A stretch of DNA of 64,000 bases from Vitis vinifera (GCF_030704535.1 NC_081821.1:7455001-7519000), one strand, 5' to 3'; positions 22,024 through 35,002 are shown, counted from the first letter of the stretch. Notes: a model not told the origin generated them from the letters alone. A program made the numbers and translations.

Positions 22024-23879
22024 GTTAGTTGCAATACATCATCCTTAGTCACTATGCTATCTCAAATGCATCATCAATATCTATTGCATCACTGTTGAAA
22101 TATCAGTGAATGAATTTTTGAGTTGCATAGAATTTTGAGTTCAAATTTTGGTCCTATATATTCGGGTTTTGGTTATATAAACATTAAATAAACTTTTAAA
22201 TGTTGATTTATATCCAAATTCTTCTTTTCAGATAGCCATTTTTGCAACCTATTTTGGGCTTGGACAGCAGATTCACTGGTGATTGTCCTGTCTCTTCCTC
22301 TTAAATGTCTCTCTGGTCCATTTCCCTCAACCACTGTTTACTTTATCATTTAAATTATTCTTTGGGGGAAGATCTTGGTGTCAAGTTATATGTTCCAAGT
22401 TTTTACTTCAACTAACCCTTCATTAAAGTCAATTTATACTAGTATAACATTTAGTTTCTGCAATATTTAGTCTGCCTTTTGATGGTCAATTGATTCTCTC
22501 TCATCTGAAAATCTTTGTTGTATATTAGGTGATGTTTTTTTCTTCCAGTTTTCTTGAATATTCCTTTATGACATTATTTTCTGGTTTAGATGCTGTAGTT
22601 GACATGGATATTATACCCCTTTGTCATCCTGAATTTCTAACTCTAAACTTGGTTGCATCTTTATAATGTAGCATGCAAATGATATGGGGGTTGATAACAT
22701 TAAGGAAATCTAACCTCTTTGGCAATCAAATATGGTGAAAAAGTCTAGCTGGCAGCTGCAATTACCTATTCCACTACGACAGTTTGGGAACAGAAAAGTA
22801 TGTAGATTTTGTTATTGAAGAGTAGGGAAGTTACAAGGAAATCTCTTACTTTCTTTTGTCTTTCATTGAACCCAAGATTATTGGTTCCCTTGGAGTAATC
22901 TTTCTTGCCATGATTTTTCAGGAGCTTAGATTATGTTCGGATAAATCTGGAAGTTCTTTAGTGTTGTGCAATGGCTTTGTTCTTGGTAAATTTATAATCT
23001 TGCATACTATTCATTTTTGTTGTCCTGAATGATAAGTGTTGTCATTATATTCTCAGTTCTTTTAATAACTATATTCTCAAATTTGATAAACCAAGCACAA
23101 GTGCAATATTCACATTGTTGATTTTGCATGATTTATGCATACATAATTTTTCCATGCTCTGCATAACATTAATTACCTTATATTGCAGGCCATAAAAATG
23201 TCATGGTCTTTCTTGAACTTCAATAACAGTTAATATCCTATTGGAAGCCCAGTTTGTCGCATAATTATATTATCTTCATATCTTATACCGCACTCTGGTG
23301 CCATTTCAATTGCATTGTTCATTCTTGCCATTTTTATGTGCTATTTTTATTTCTTTTGCTTAAAATGCCCTAACCTTAGTTTTGAACCCCTATGGATCAC
23401 CTCTTAACTGTCAGTAGCTTTCTGGGTCTTAGGATTGGCTCCATTGTTGTCAGTCTTTTTCATATTAATTTGAGGTATCAGTAAAGCATGTTGAACAATG
23501 TGAATAATAGCACAATCCTAGAATTGTGTAGGTCCCTCTGAGGAGGCGATGTCATAGCACAATTAGTTGATGAATTTTTTGGTCATTACATACTAGATGT
23601 TTTGCTGTAAAAGAAATGCCTATTGTGGGGAGATTTTTAATCACTGACACCAGTTAAGGCTTTTATTTTTATGCTAGCTCTGTGGATAGAGCCCCTGTTG
23701 TTATCACGTTATGTGCTTCTTATGCTTCTTTAGGCTGTATTTTTAGCTCATACTTTGCATTTCCTCATGGCCTAGAATGCAATAGATCATTTCCTTGCTA
23801 TGTATTGCTGATTATGATATATGATTAAAAAAAAAGAGAAAAAAGATACTAATATCTGCTGTACCTACTACCTAAAGGA
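22024..23879. other. Noncoding stretch, nothing supported
   Basis: AT-rich, many short frames without family motifs. It could be intron or flank of the broken gene that follows. Confidence 0.5.
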
Positions 23880-25765
23880 GTCAAGCCTCCTGACATACTT
23901 ACAACAGACAGTTGGATTTCTCCAAATACCATTACAAGGACTCGTGCTAATGGAAAAGCTTCTTCAGAGGGAATGAGTCTAAACATGAGTACCCCTTCAT
24001 CAAGTCTGAAGTTTGAAAATCATTCAGTTTTGAAAATCATTCAGTACTATCTCCCAGTGATCACAGCAGTGTGGAAGGAGTCTTAAATCTAGTGGAACTT
24101 AACACAAACAAACCAGACCCTTTCAACTTAGGTCCACTCAGTAGTGAAATTGAAAGAGTCCCTTCAGCCCGTGGAAGGAAAAGCTGGGATAGAGTCTCTT
24201 AATATGCCTTCACAGCAGCTGCATCTGAGGATTTCTGTAGCTATGCTGGCTGCTTGGATCCTGCAGAAGTTTCTGCTAGTTCTATCAGTGCATCTCTTGT
24301 TCCATTTTATTGTGGGACTCAGAGAATGCAAAAATTGCACAAAGATGTCAAGTTGCTGCTATGTTGTACTCAACTGAGAGTCAGGTTTGGGATAAGTACA
24401 AAATTTGTTGATCATGTTAGGCAGCCATGGTTGAGTTTTGAGGTGGATGAATCTCCAAGCCTATGCTAGGTTCTTGATGCATGTGGCCAGGTTGTTCACA
24501 TGTCCATGGATTCTGGTAGCAGATCCAAGTGGAGGCCTGTTGTGACCTGAAAGAATGGGTTTTTAAACTCTCCTACCATATGATAAAAGTAAGCTCCTAT
24601 CTTTTTTGCTCTTAATGGGAAGAAGATATCTGGCAAAGTTTAAAGTACTCTGAAGTGTTAAGTTGTGGTAGGAATTGGGGTTCATTTCACATATTCAAGT
24701 AATATGCTGGAGGAGTTCTTTTTTTGTTTTCCCTTTTAGCAGTACTGAAGTGCAAGAATTACAAAATGGAGAGGAGAATGTAGCCTTTCTGTTGATATGT
24801 TTTTTGTGCTCCTTACATTCACATTACCGCACGATCCTTTACTTCAATTTTGGCCTCACCTTTCATTAGGTACAAAAGTTACTATTTATATCATGCAAGA
24901 ATGGATTTCTATTTTTTAGTGCTCCTTGTGTATTGAGAATAAAAAACAAAATGAAAAGAAATATTTGAATCTCACCACCATTGGTAGGCGGAATTGTGGA
25001 TGCAATATTCCACATTCTTTGTTGAGTCCAGCTTGCCCCTAATGGAGTTTTTGTGTTAAATTTAGGTCCCCTCAGCCTACTGCTTATTGATGTCTAATGA
25101 CCGTGTATTTTTTTTTTCTTCATCTACTGCATGCCTACTACAGCAAATGGGGATATTACTATATATGCCACAGAGACGTACCGGAAAGATTCTTCATGTA
25201 TCACACAGAGGCCTATATTTAGTAGATTTGATGCTGCAGAGCTTGATACCTTGTTCATTCCTGGAACTCTTGTGGATGCATCCTTTGCATTGGACTCATA
25301 CAACCATCAACTGAATGTAGGTATCTGGCTAGTTTCCAAAAGGTTGATCATCCATGCCAAGTAATGCGGTTCTGCGAGGACCACAGGATTTATGATTCCT
25401 TTAAAGAGGGTCAGCTGGCATGTAAAATTATACTAAATAGAATTATATTTATGCGGGAGTTTGTTTTTCACTATCATTAGGTTGAGGTGGAAAACATATG
25501 GATGCTGGGGATGTTTGATATGTAATTGAAAACTCTAGTTGTTCTAACTTGAATATTTTATGTACAGCAGTTAACTGAAATGCTGACCTACTCTGTTTAT
25601 TTCCTTCTCAAAAAAAACTTTCCGATTATGTTGAAATTAGACATACTTATAGAGCATATATTTGAACATCTTCAGGCAATCAGGAATAGAAATGCAACTT
25701 GGACTGTGCACGAGACTCATAAGGAAGCATCAATGTCATCACTCGTATGGTTTCTGTTTACTTGA
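23880..25765 (+). pseudogene. Broken gene of unidentified family
   Basis: Protein-like text appears in separate blocks on +. About 24130-24560: alternating frames reading ..FVDHVRQPWLSFEVDESPSL.., LDACGQVVHMSMDSGSRSKW with stops. About 25133-25365: GDITIYATETYRKDSSCITQ and FSRFDAAELDTLFIPGTLVD then ASFALDSYNHQ. About 25670-25765: IRNRNATWTVHETHKEASMS. Splice-like signals separate the blocks. The composition looks like decayed exons of one gene, but I cannot name the family; no start or intact frame remains. Confidence 0.45.
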
Positions 25766-26460
25766 GCCAAAATTGGAGGTGGAGAAAGAGGAACAAAGGG
25801 AGAAGGATTGTTGATCAAATTAACAGCAACAAAAGGTAAATGGTGAACCATCCCTTAGGTTTCCTCTCTTGAGCGTATTGTTAGGTTTTAGATAATTAGT
25901 TTTAGGCCTTGAGATTCAAGTAAAACTACGAACTCTGTTGCAAAATCTCCAGAAAGCTGGCCTGTGTCCATGAGTCCTTGACCAGTTGACTTGGTTTGTC
26001 TCCATTGATAGAGATGTAAATTGCACACTTGCAGTGCATTAATGTTGAGGGTGGTGAGGGGCTGAGAAAGTAACAGGCCCTCCACATGCCTTGCTACGGC
26101 CTTCAACCATTGCATGATGGGTCCTGCCATTACTTCCTTCACATGTGAGGAGTGCTTTCTACTAAGGAACATGTGATATAAATCTTGAAGGATTTATCAT
26201 GTGACATAAATATTGAAAGGCACTGTACTGGTTGAGGTTGGCTAGTAAAAGCACTCCATCTTATGATCGCCCCAAACTAGATCATGTATCAATTCTCAAA
26301 AGGATCAAGATTCACCATAATGATAAACATCCTTTTAAGGCCAATAATCAAGAAATTAAAAGAGTAATGTACAAATTTAATGGTTAAGACTTGTCTGATA
26401 AAGCAGGTCTTTTGTAATATTTTTTCATTCATTGAACTCATAAGATGATTAGTCCAATCC
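25766..26460. other. Noncoding spacer
   Basis: Nothing supported between the unidentified broken gene and the duplicated 5' flank of TOC1 copy B. Confidence 0.45.
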
Positions 26461-27186
26461 TCTTTCTTGGCTGCCCATGGTTGGCCCGACTTTTTGGTCT
26501 ACCAGATTAATTGTCAGCTAACCTGGATATTTAACAAGGAATGGGTTGCCTTTCCATGGGTCATGAATTCTTGTGAAGCATTCTTTTCTCTGAAACAATT
26601 TGGCACGTTGTGTTGGAATTGTAATGGACAAGGCCTGCCAAAAGTGATGCTAGTGGCAATGGCAATACTAATAAAAGGATATGTGCCTTTGTCAATAGGA
26701 GCAAACTGAAGATTTTGCTATGTGATGCAAATGTTAATAATTGTAGAGAAGTTGCCACACTTCTGCGAGGATGCTCTTATCAGAGTATTATTTCTATAGT
26801 TGTTGCTTCTTCACTAATTTGAATTTTTCTCTTATGTTTCAATACCTCAAATTTATGATTTATTTGTAGAAGTTTGGTATTACATTACTGGAAAGAAATT
26901 TTATTTTCCTACTACTGGCATTTTTGTTTTTTTGCAGGTTGGCTCTCCACAAGCTCCATAACCATTGCATGATGGTTGAAGGAATTAGGTTTTGTATAAC
27001 CATGACTGAACAAAAGTATAAAATATTGAAACTAATTGCAATAGGATTAATGCCTTGGGCATACAGAGGTGTTTTCGCTCTGTTTGGTAGTCTGGAAAAG
27101 CTGTAGGAAAAAAAAATTGATGACAATTACTTAATGATGACAAAGTAGAACCCACAAATATGAAATTTCACAGTCAAGAAAAAGAC

Positions 27187-27657
27187 TTAATTAGAGCTTT
27201 AATTCTGGAACTTCTTGTATCAAGAATGCTCAAAACAAGTCTGTTTAGCTTTTTAGAAGATGCATTCTTCAACCCCACTATATATGAATCTTGTTTCTTG
27301 GTTCCTTGATGGGAAATTCTGTCCCAGAGGTGTCTGTAAGACCCTGCAGTTATTAATTAGAGCTTTAATTCTGAAATTTCTTGTATCAAAAATGCTCAAA
27401 AACAAGTCTGTTTAGCCTTTTAGAAGATGCATTCTTCAACCCCACTAGATATGAGTCTTGTTTCTTGGTTTCTTGATTTCTTGATGGGAAATTCTGTCCC
27501 AAAGGGTTTCTGTAAGACCCTTTAGTTATTAATTAGAGCTTTAATTCTGCAACTTCTTGTATCAAGGATGCTCAAAACAAGTCTGTTTTAGCTTTTTAGA
27601 AGATGCATTCTTCAACCCCACTAGATATGAATCTTGTTTCTTGGTTTCTTGTTGGGA
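27187..27657 (+). repeat. About 170-bp tandem repeat, three copies, third split by a copia element
   Basis: Units begin with TTAATTAGAGCTTTAATTCT at 27187, 27353 and 27529 (spacings 166 and 176). Each ends with GGGAAATTCTGTCCCA..TCTGTAAGACCC. The third unit is interrupted by the copia insertion and resumes at 32453-32488. The 10-base difference comes from an extra TTCTTGATTT-like phrase in unit 2. Confidence 0.9.
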
Positions 27658-27663
27658 AATTAT

Positions 27664-28041
27664 TGTTGGGCTTTGTGGAGCCTAGTTTTGTTTGATCCGG
27701 TTTGACGACCCGACCCGAATAATATTGCATGGCCTTTTTAATGGGAGATTTATTGAGGCCTGTTAGGCCCGTTTAGCCCATTGTGGAACCATATTTTTGT
27801 AATTAGGGTTTTTTAGTATGGTAGGGTTGTCGTGCTATATATATATAGAGAATATTGTAGCCGCCAAGATTGTACTCTGTATTCTTCCCTGATAATAGTG
27901 ATATCCCTGCAACTCCGTGGACGTAGGCAAATTGCCGAACCACGTAAATACTGTCTTGTGCGTGTGATTGTTTTTCTTTGGCGTGTGTTTTCTCTAATTT
28001 TTTGTCTCTCACGGGTTGGGAATTCGGTTTAATTCCCTACA
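27664..28041 (+). repeat. 5' LTR of the copia element
   Basis: 378 bp. A TATATATATAG stretch at about 27837-27847 is a likely TATA box. Confidence 0.93.
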
Positions 28042-28042
28042 A

Positions 28043-28055
28043 CTGGTATCAGAGC
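28043..28055 (+). promoter_or_regulatory. Primer binding site, initiator Met tRNA type
   Basis: CTGGTATCAGAGC begins one base after the 5' LTR. TGGTATCAGAGC is the standard complement of plant initiator tRNA-Met. Confidence 0.9.
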
Positions 28056-28080
28056 CTAGGGTTAGGTTTGAGTGGGAGCA

Positions 28081-31000
28081 ATGGCAGAGGAAGCAGGAAA
28101 GGCGTCTGGAATAGAAAAGTTTGATGGCACAGACTTTGCATATTGGAGGATGCAGATTGAAGATTATCTCTATGGGAGGAAATTACATCTGCCTCTTTTG
28201 GGGACAAAACCTGAGAGTATGAAGGCTGAGGAATGGGCGCTTCTTGACAGACAGGTTCTAGGAGTTATTAGGTTAACTCTGTCTAGGTCTGTTGCACACA
28301 ATGTTGTAAAGGAGAAGACCACAGCAGATCTGATGAAGGCTTTGTCCGGTATGTATGAAAAGCCGTCCGCAAACAATAAGGTGCATCTGATGAAGAAATT
28401 GTTCAATTTGAAGATGGCAGAGAATGCATCAGTAGCACAACATCTGAATGAATTTAATACAATCACAAATCAATTGTCGTCTGTAGAAATTGATTTTGAT
28501 GATGAGATTCGTGCTCTGATCGTCTTGGCTTCTTTGCCAAACAGTTGGGAGGCAATGAGGATGGCAGTAAGCAATTCTACAGGAAAGGAAAAGCTCAAGT
28601 ACAATGATATACGAGATTTAATTCTGGTTGAGGAGATTCGCCGAAGAGATGCAGGTGAAACCTCAGGATCTGGTTCTGCCCTAAACCTTGAGACAAGAGG
28701 CAGAGGTAATAACAGAAATTCAAATCAGGGTAGATCAAATTCCAGAAATTCTAATCGGAACAGAAGCAAATCTAGATCAGGCCAACAAGTACAATGCTGG
28801 AATTGTGGGAAAACAGGTCACTTTAAAAGGCAATGCAAAAGCCCTAAGAAGAAGAATGAAGATGATTCTGCTAATGCTGTAACAGAAGAGGTACAGGATG
28901 CATTACTTCTTGCAGTAGACAGTCCACTTGATGATTGGGTTTTGGATTCAGGAGCTTCGTTTCATACCACTCCACATCGAGAAATCATACAGAATTATGT
29001 TGCAGGTGATTTTGGTAAGGTGTATTTGGCTGATGGTTCAGCCTTGGATGTTGTGGGTCTGGGAGATGTCCGGATATCGTTGCCCAATGGGTCTGTTTGG
29101 TTACTGGAGAAGGTTCAACATATTCCTGACCTTAGGAGGAATCTGATTTCTGTTGGACAACTTGATGATGAAGGACATGCAATACTATTTGTTGGTGGTA
29201 CTTGGAAGGTTACAAAGGGAGCTAGGGTATTGGCTCGTGGAAAGAAGACTGACACTCTGTATATGACCTCATGTCCAAGAGACACAATTGCAGTTGCTGA
29301 TGCAAGTACTGATACAAGCCTATGGCACCGCAGACTTGGTCACATGAGTGAGAAAGGGATGAAGATGTTGTTGTCAAAAGGAAAACTACCAGAATTGAAG
29401 TCCATTGATTTTGACATGTGTGAAAGTTGCATCTTAGGAAAGCAAAAAAAGGTGAGCATCTTGAAAACTGGCAGGACACCGAAGGCTGAAAAATTGGAAC
29501 TAGTACACACTGATTTGTGGGGGCCTTCTCCGGTTGCATCCCTAGGAGGTTCAAGGTACTACATCACCTTTATTGATGACTCAAGTAGAAAGGTATGGGT
29601 TTATTTTCTGAAAAATAAATCTGATGTATTTGTAACTTTTAAGAAGTGGAAGGTCATGGTTGAGACAGAAATAGGTTTGAAAGTAAAATGTTTGAGGTCA
29701 GATAATGGAGGAGAGTACATAGATGGAGGATTCAGTGAGTATTGTGCTGCACAAGGAATTAGGATGGAGAAGACCATTCCTGGGACACCACAGCAGAATG
29801 GTGTGGCTGAGCGCATGAATAGAACTCTCAATGAGCGTGCTAGAAGTATGAAGTTGCATGCTGGACTACCAAAAACTTTTTGGGCTGATGCTGTTAGCAC
29901 TGCAGCTTACCTGATAAACCGAGGACCATCAGTTCCCATGGAGTTTAGACTTCCTGAGGAGGTTTGGAGCGGTAAAGAGGTGAAGTTTTCACATTTAAAA
30001 GTTTTTGGTTGTGTTTCTTATGTTCATATTGATTCTGATGCTCGTAGTAAACTTGATGCAAAGTCAAAAATATGTTTTTTCATTGGCTATGGTGATGAGA
30101 AATTTGGCTATAGGTTTTGGGATGAACAAAACAGGAAAATCATCAGAAGTAGAAATGTGATATTTAATGAACAGGTTATGTACAAGGATAGGTCAACTGT
30201 AACGTCAGATGTTACAGAGATAGATCAAAATAAATCTGAGTTTGTCAACTTAGATGAATTGACTGAAAGTACTATCCAAAAAGGGGGTGAAAAAGATAAG
30301 GAGAATGTAAATTCACAGGTAGATTTGAGTACACCTGTAGCTGAAGTTCGCAGATCTTCTAGGAACATTAGACCTCCGCAACGTTATTCACCTGTTTTAA
30401 ATTATCTCCTGTTGACTGATGGTGGTGAGCTAGAGTGTTATGATGAAGCCTTGCAAGATGAGAATTCAAGCAAGTGGGAGTTAGCCATGAAGGATGAGAT
30501 GGATTCCCTATTGGGGAATTAGACATGGGAACTAACTGAATTGCCAGTAGGAAAGAAGGCTTTGCACAACAAGTGGGTATACAGAATAAAGAATGAGCAT
30601 GATGGTAGCAAACGTTACAAGGCCAGATTAGTTGTTAAAGGGTTCCAGCAGAAGGAGGGCATTGACTACACAGAGATATTTTCTCCAGTTGTGAAGATGT
30701 CAACAATTAGACTTGTACTTGGAATGGTGGCTGCAGAAAACTTACATCTTGAGCAATTAGATGTGAAGACAGCATTCCTTCATGGTGACTTGGAGGAAGA
30801 CCTTTACATGATTCAACCAGAAGGGTTCATTGTTCAGGGACAAGAGAATCTAGTCTGCAAACTGAGAAAGAGCTTGTATGGCCTTAAACAAGCTCCTAGA
30901 CAGTGGTACAAGAAGTTTGACAATTTTATGCATAGAATTGGGTTCAAGAGATGTGAAGCTGATCACTGTTGCTATTTTAAGTCCTTTGACAATTCTTACA

Positions 31001-31977
31001 TCATATTACTATTGTATGTGGATGATATGCTTATTGCAGGGTCTGACATTGAGAAGATTAATAATCTGAAGAAGCAATTGTCCAAACAGTTTGCAATGAA
31101 AGATTTGGGAGCTGCAAAGCAAATCCTTGGTATGAGAATCATTAGAGACAAGGCTAATGGTACATTGAAGCTTTCACAGTCAGAGTATGTGAAGAAAGTT
31201 CTTAGCAGGTTCAACATGAATGAAGCTAAACCAGTGAGCACACCCTTGGGTAGTCATTTCAAACTAAGCAAAGAACAGTCACCAAAGACAGAAGAAGAAA
31301 GGGACCATATGAGCAAGGTGCCCTATGCCTCAGCTATTGGCAGCTTGATGTATGCTATGATGTGTACAAGGCCAGACATTGCACATGCAGTGGGAGTCGT
31401 GAGCAGATTCATGAGTAGGCCTGGAAAGCAGCATTGGGAGGCAGTCAAGTGGATTTTAAGATATCTGAAGGGTTCATTAGATACATGTCTTTGCTTCACA
31501 GGTGCAAGTTTGAAACTGCAGGGTTATGTAGATGCTGATTTTGCTGGTGATATTGATAGTAGAAAGAGTACTACTGGGTTTGTTTTTACTCTAGGTGGTA
31601 CAACTATATCATGGACTTCAAATCTACAGAAGATTGTTACTTTGTCTACTACAGAAGCTGAGTATGTTGCAGCAACTGAAGCTGGAAAGGAGATGATTTG
31701 GCTACATGGTTTCTTAGATGAATTGGGTAAGAAGCAGGAGATGGGCATTCTACACAGTGACAGTCATAGTGCAATTTTTCTTGCCAAAAATTCGGCTTTT
31801 CATTCAAAGTCGAAACATATACAAACAAAATACCACTTTATCCGTTATCTTGTTGAGGATAAACTGGTAATACTTGAGAAGATTTGTGGATCTAAGAACC
31901 CTGCAGACATGTTGACTAAGGGTGTCACTATTGAGAAGTTGAAGCTGTGCGCAGCTTCAATTGGTCTTCTAGCTTGA
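28081..31977 (+). pseudogene. Copia gag-pol polyprotein with one in-frame stop
   Basis: From ATG 28081 the frame spans 1299 codons to TGA at 31975-31977, interrupted only by TAG at 30520-30522. Domains in order: gag (DGTDFAYWRMQIEDYL near residue 20), CCHC zinc knuckle CWNCGKTGHFKRQC near 239, protease DSGAS near 289, pre-integrase HHCC with CESCILGK, integrase core (first Asp in HTDLWG near 478, then DNGGEY, and Glu in NGVAERMNRT), reverse transcriptase with YVDDM near 979, and RNase H (DADFAGD, STTEAEYVAA). The stop falls between integrase and reverse transcriptase, at the conserved Asn-x-Thr-Trp stretch that opens RT. Everything else looks functional. Confidence 0.95.
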
Positions 31978-32054
31978 GGACAGGAGGATGAGTTGTAAGG
32001 ATGAGGGATCGTTTCTTGGAGGATAGCGGTTTGATGTTGGTGATTGGACTAGTC

Positions 32055-32069
32055 TCCAAGTGGGAGATT
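32055..32069 (+). promoter_or_regulatory. Copia polypurine tract
   Basis: CCAAGTGGGAGATT-type purine-rich sequence just before the 3' LTR. Confidence 0.75.
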
Positions 32070-32447
32070 TGTTGGGCTTTGTGGAGCCTAGTTTTGTTTG
32101 ATCCGGTTTGACGACCCGACCCGAATAATATTGCATGGCCTTTTTAATGGGAGATTTATTGAGGTCTGTTGGGCCCGTTTAGCCCATTGTGGAACAATAT
32201 TTTTGTAATTAGGGTTTTTTAGTATGGTAGGGTTGTCGTGCTATATATATATAGAGAATATTGTAGCCGCCAAGATTGTACTCTGTATTCTTCCTTGATA
32301 ATAGTGATATCCCTGCAACTCCGTGGACGTAGGCAAATTGCCGAACCACGTAAATACTGTCTTGTGCGTGTGATTGTTTTTCTTTGGCGTGTGTTTTCTC
32401 TAATTTTTTGTCTCTCACGGGTTGGGAATTCGGTTTAATTCCCTACA
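32070..32447 (+). repeat. 3' LTR of the copia element
   Basis: Same length as the 5' LTR; four single-base differences seen by eye, three of them within about 50 bases (32164-32195 region) and one near 32295. Confidence 0.93.
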
Positions 32448-33220
32448 ATTATCTGTCCCAAAGGGTGTCTGTAAGACCCTTCAGTTATATTTGCATGCTG
32501 ACTTCTGATGGTTGGTTCTAACAGTGACTTCAGTTGGCTCAACTCGAGAGGTAATCTATGTCCTGAACTGTGAGGGGGCCAGTATCGATATTGTACTTGC
32601 TGAAGCTGATCTTCCTATGGCCAACAGCATGAAGATTTTAAAGTACATTACTCAAGATCAAGAGCTGCGATGCATTCCAGTGATGAGTATGTTTGTCCTA
32701 ACGTTTATCCTCCCTTTCTCCATAGCTAGTTAATTTCTTTTCTTTGGGGTAAAAGTTATAAAGATATCCTCATCATTGGATTTTGTTTGTGTTTGCTCAG
32801 TGTTGGTGGCACAGGACAACATCTCCATGATCGCAAAGTGCTTGATGCATGGAGCGACTACCTCATGATGCCTTTAGGTAGTAACGTGCTATTTAATTTG
32901 TGGACTCGTGTCTGGAGAACAAGGCGCATGGTTAGTATCAATTGACCAGGTTTTTCTTCGTTTTTTCCTCATGGAAGTTATAAGGGAATATGAATATCAT
33001 ACATACTCAATGATGCTATTTATTTATGTCCACAGCTTGGACTTCCAGAGAAAAACATCTTTCATAGTGACTTTGAAAGATTTGTGGCATCCGCCATCTA
33101 TGCTGGAGATGCTTCTGGAAAAGGGGTCATTTTACAAGACGAGGCATCCTCATCCCTTGAGTAAGAACTTCAAAGTCCCCATGAAAAGATGGAGAATACT
33201 GGATGGTCAATCATGAATCT

Positions 33221-34990
33221 TGAGATGAAGAGCACAGGCAGCATTCAAGAAAATCCAGGTCCTATTGACACTCAAGGCCATGTATAAACATTGGGCATTG
33301 TAATGATTCCAGCTTAGCTTTCATCTAAATGATTTTCCGTTTTCATCTAAGAAATGTTGAATCTTGAGACACTCTTCTCATTACAAGTTTCTCTATTGTC
33401 AAGAATTAAAGACTTTAGACACATGGGTTACTTTCCCTTGTGATAAAAAAGACATACTGGTCATACGAAAAAGACTCCTTCGAATGGTGACAACTATAAC
33501 ATGCATGGCTAATACATATTATCTTCCTAAGTTGCCTGCTTGTGGACTGAGTGCAGCTTTCTCGTTTGAGTATAATGTTATCCCCATGCTGTGAGCCTAC
33601 AAGCAGAGAAACAGGGCTTCTATGTAGCAGAATTGACAAACCACAATAGCCAGCCAGGCATATATAATCCGGGATTGGTTGGATTTTAAGCAACCATCAT
33701 GGCTCTGGTTTTCCATAGTCCAAAGTCTAGTATCACCACACGGAGCAATTACACTAGTGTGAAATTTGGCTAAGGACATTTCCACCCTTCAAATTCACAT
33801 TGAACCCATCAAATCTTGACCATCTTTATTGGCTCACTCTATGAATGGTCACAATTCCCTTCTTATTTTTGACACATTTAAAATAAAGGTATGGTTTTAC
33901 CAGATCGAATATGTGAAAACTTGACCAATTGGACTATCCCAAATTGGAAACAAAATGAATGTGGCACAATAGTTTTTGTTATGCTTAACTTTTGTAGTCA
34001 CCTTCAAAATTAATTTCATGCCTAAATCGGGTGACCAAAAAACACCCACCTTTGTATTTTACATTCATGGCTCTCAAATTTAATGAATGGTGCGGAATTT
34101 TTTTGTTTTCTAGCAATTAAAAAATTAAAAAAAGAAAAAAAAGAAAAAAAGATGAAAAGTAGAGACATGATTGATCAAAGCCACACATTGAAAATAGGTT
34201 CAAAGTAGATTAAAAAAAAAAAAAAATAGTGGGCATTGCCCACCAAATTTCATAGCTAGGCCGTCTACCTTCATGCAGCTGCATAGCCAATTAATATCAC
34301 TTTCCTTCACGTGCCTAATCAATCAACTTCCGCTTGATCATCATCCCTTCACGTTTTCTTTCCTTTCCGGGAGGATACCGAGCGCTGCATTTCGGTAACA
34401 AACTATTCCTAACAGTGTGGCTACCTTGTATGCACATTCTCGCCATGTGACGCCCACCCAGCTTTAGATGACATTGCCTATATTTGTATTTCCCACGTTT
34501 TTCATATTCAAATCTATTTCATATTTGGTTTGGCAGGGTATTGTTTGAATCTTTAACCATTTTGGCACATTACCATTATCGGAAGCTGACAAGTCCCTGC
34601 TCAATCGTTAACTGCCCCTCGTGGTGGGCAGGCAGGCACCCAAAGGTCACCCCTCCTCCCCCCCTCCCTCCCTCCCTCCCTCCTCTCTACCACTCATTAC
34701 TTCCACAGGTGCCTACTCTTTTGTTTTTTCTCCTGTGACTAATTTTGTTAGATCGTATCTAATTCAACTTCATTATTGGATTTGGTATGTTCTAAGTAGA
34801 TGTTGTTTACTCTACATCTAATAGCTCTACACAATGTGAAATACGACAAAACGTGGGTGAGGATTAGAAACCTAATGGTTAGTTAAAAGTCGCTTAGAAG
34901 TGAAGTCACATGTAGAAAGCTCAAAGCATCACACATACATGTGGGGTGGTGGGGCCCAGGGCAGAGTAAATGGGAAACACACACCCTCCA
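33221..34990. other. Noncoding flank between TOC1 copy B and the TOC1 promoter
   Basis: A-rich runs at about 34120-34230 and a CCTCCCT-rich block at 34650-34685. No gene supported. Confidence 0.55.
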
Positions 34991-35002
34991 TATGTCGCAT
35001 TG

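Larger units (their letters stand above)
27664..32447 (+). mobile_element. Ty1/copia LTR retrotransposon, nearly intact
   Basis: A 4784-bp element with two 378-bp LTRs (TGTTGGGCTT...CCCTACA) and a 5-bp target duplication ATTAT at 27659-27663 and 32448-32452. The primer site and polypurine tract are in place. A single gag-pol frame runs 28081-31977 and is broken by one TAG. I count four base differences between the LTRs (about 1%), so this is a recent insertion. Domain order gag, protease, integrase, reverse transcriptase, RNase H defines copia. The lineage may be Tork, but that is a guess. Confidence 0.95.
26460..33220 (+). pseudogene. TOC1/PRR1-like pseudogene, copy B (exons 1-4)
   Basis: A second degenerate copy of the 5' half of TOC1. 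Exon 1 is about 26650-26784: NGNTNKR.. then KLKILLCDANVNN then TLLRGCSYQ, parallel to residues 10-52 of the real gene, but without an in-frame ATG. Exon 2 is 32525-32686, exactly 162 bases like the real exon 2, open, and holding LAEADLPMA with Glu at the phosphoacceptor place. Exon 3 is 32801-32930, 130 bases versus 134, so a 4-base loss shifts the frame into TGA. Exon 4 is 33036 to about 33218 (LGLPEKNI.., stop at TAA). GT/AG sites are mostly kept. Intron 1 is expanded by a tandem repeat and a copia element. No CCT domain follows. Confidence 0.88.

Noticed and set aside
28170..29900. Minus-strand frames over copia gag and integrase
   Set aside because: Antisense shadows; the sense frame has all catalytic motifs.
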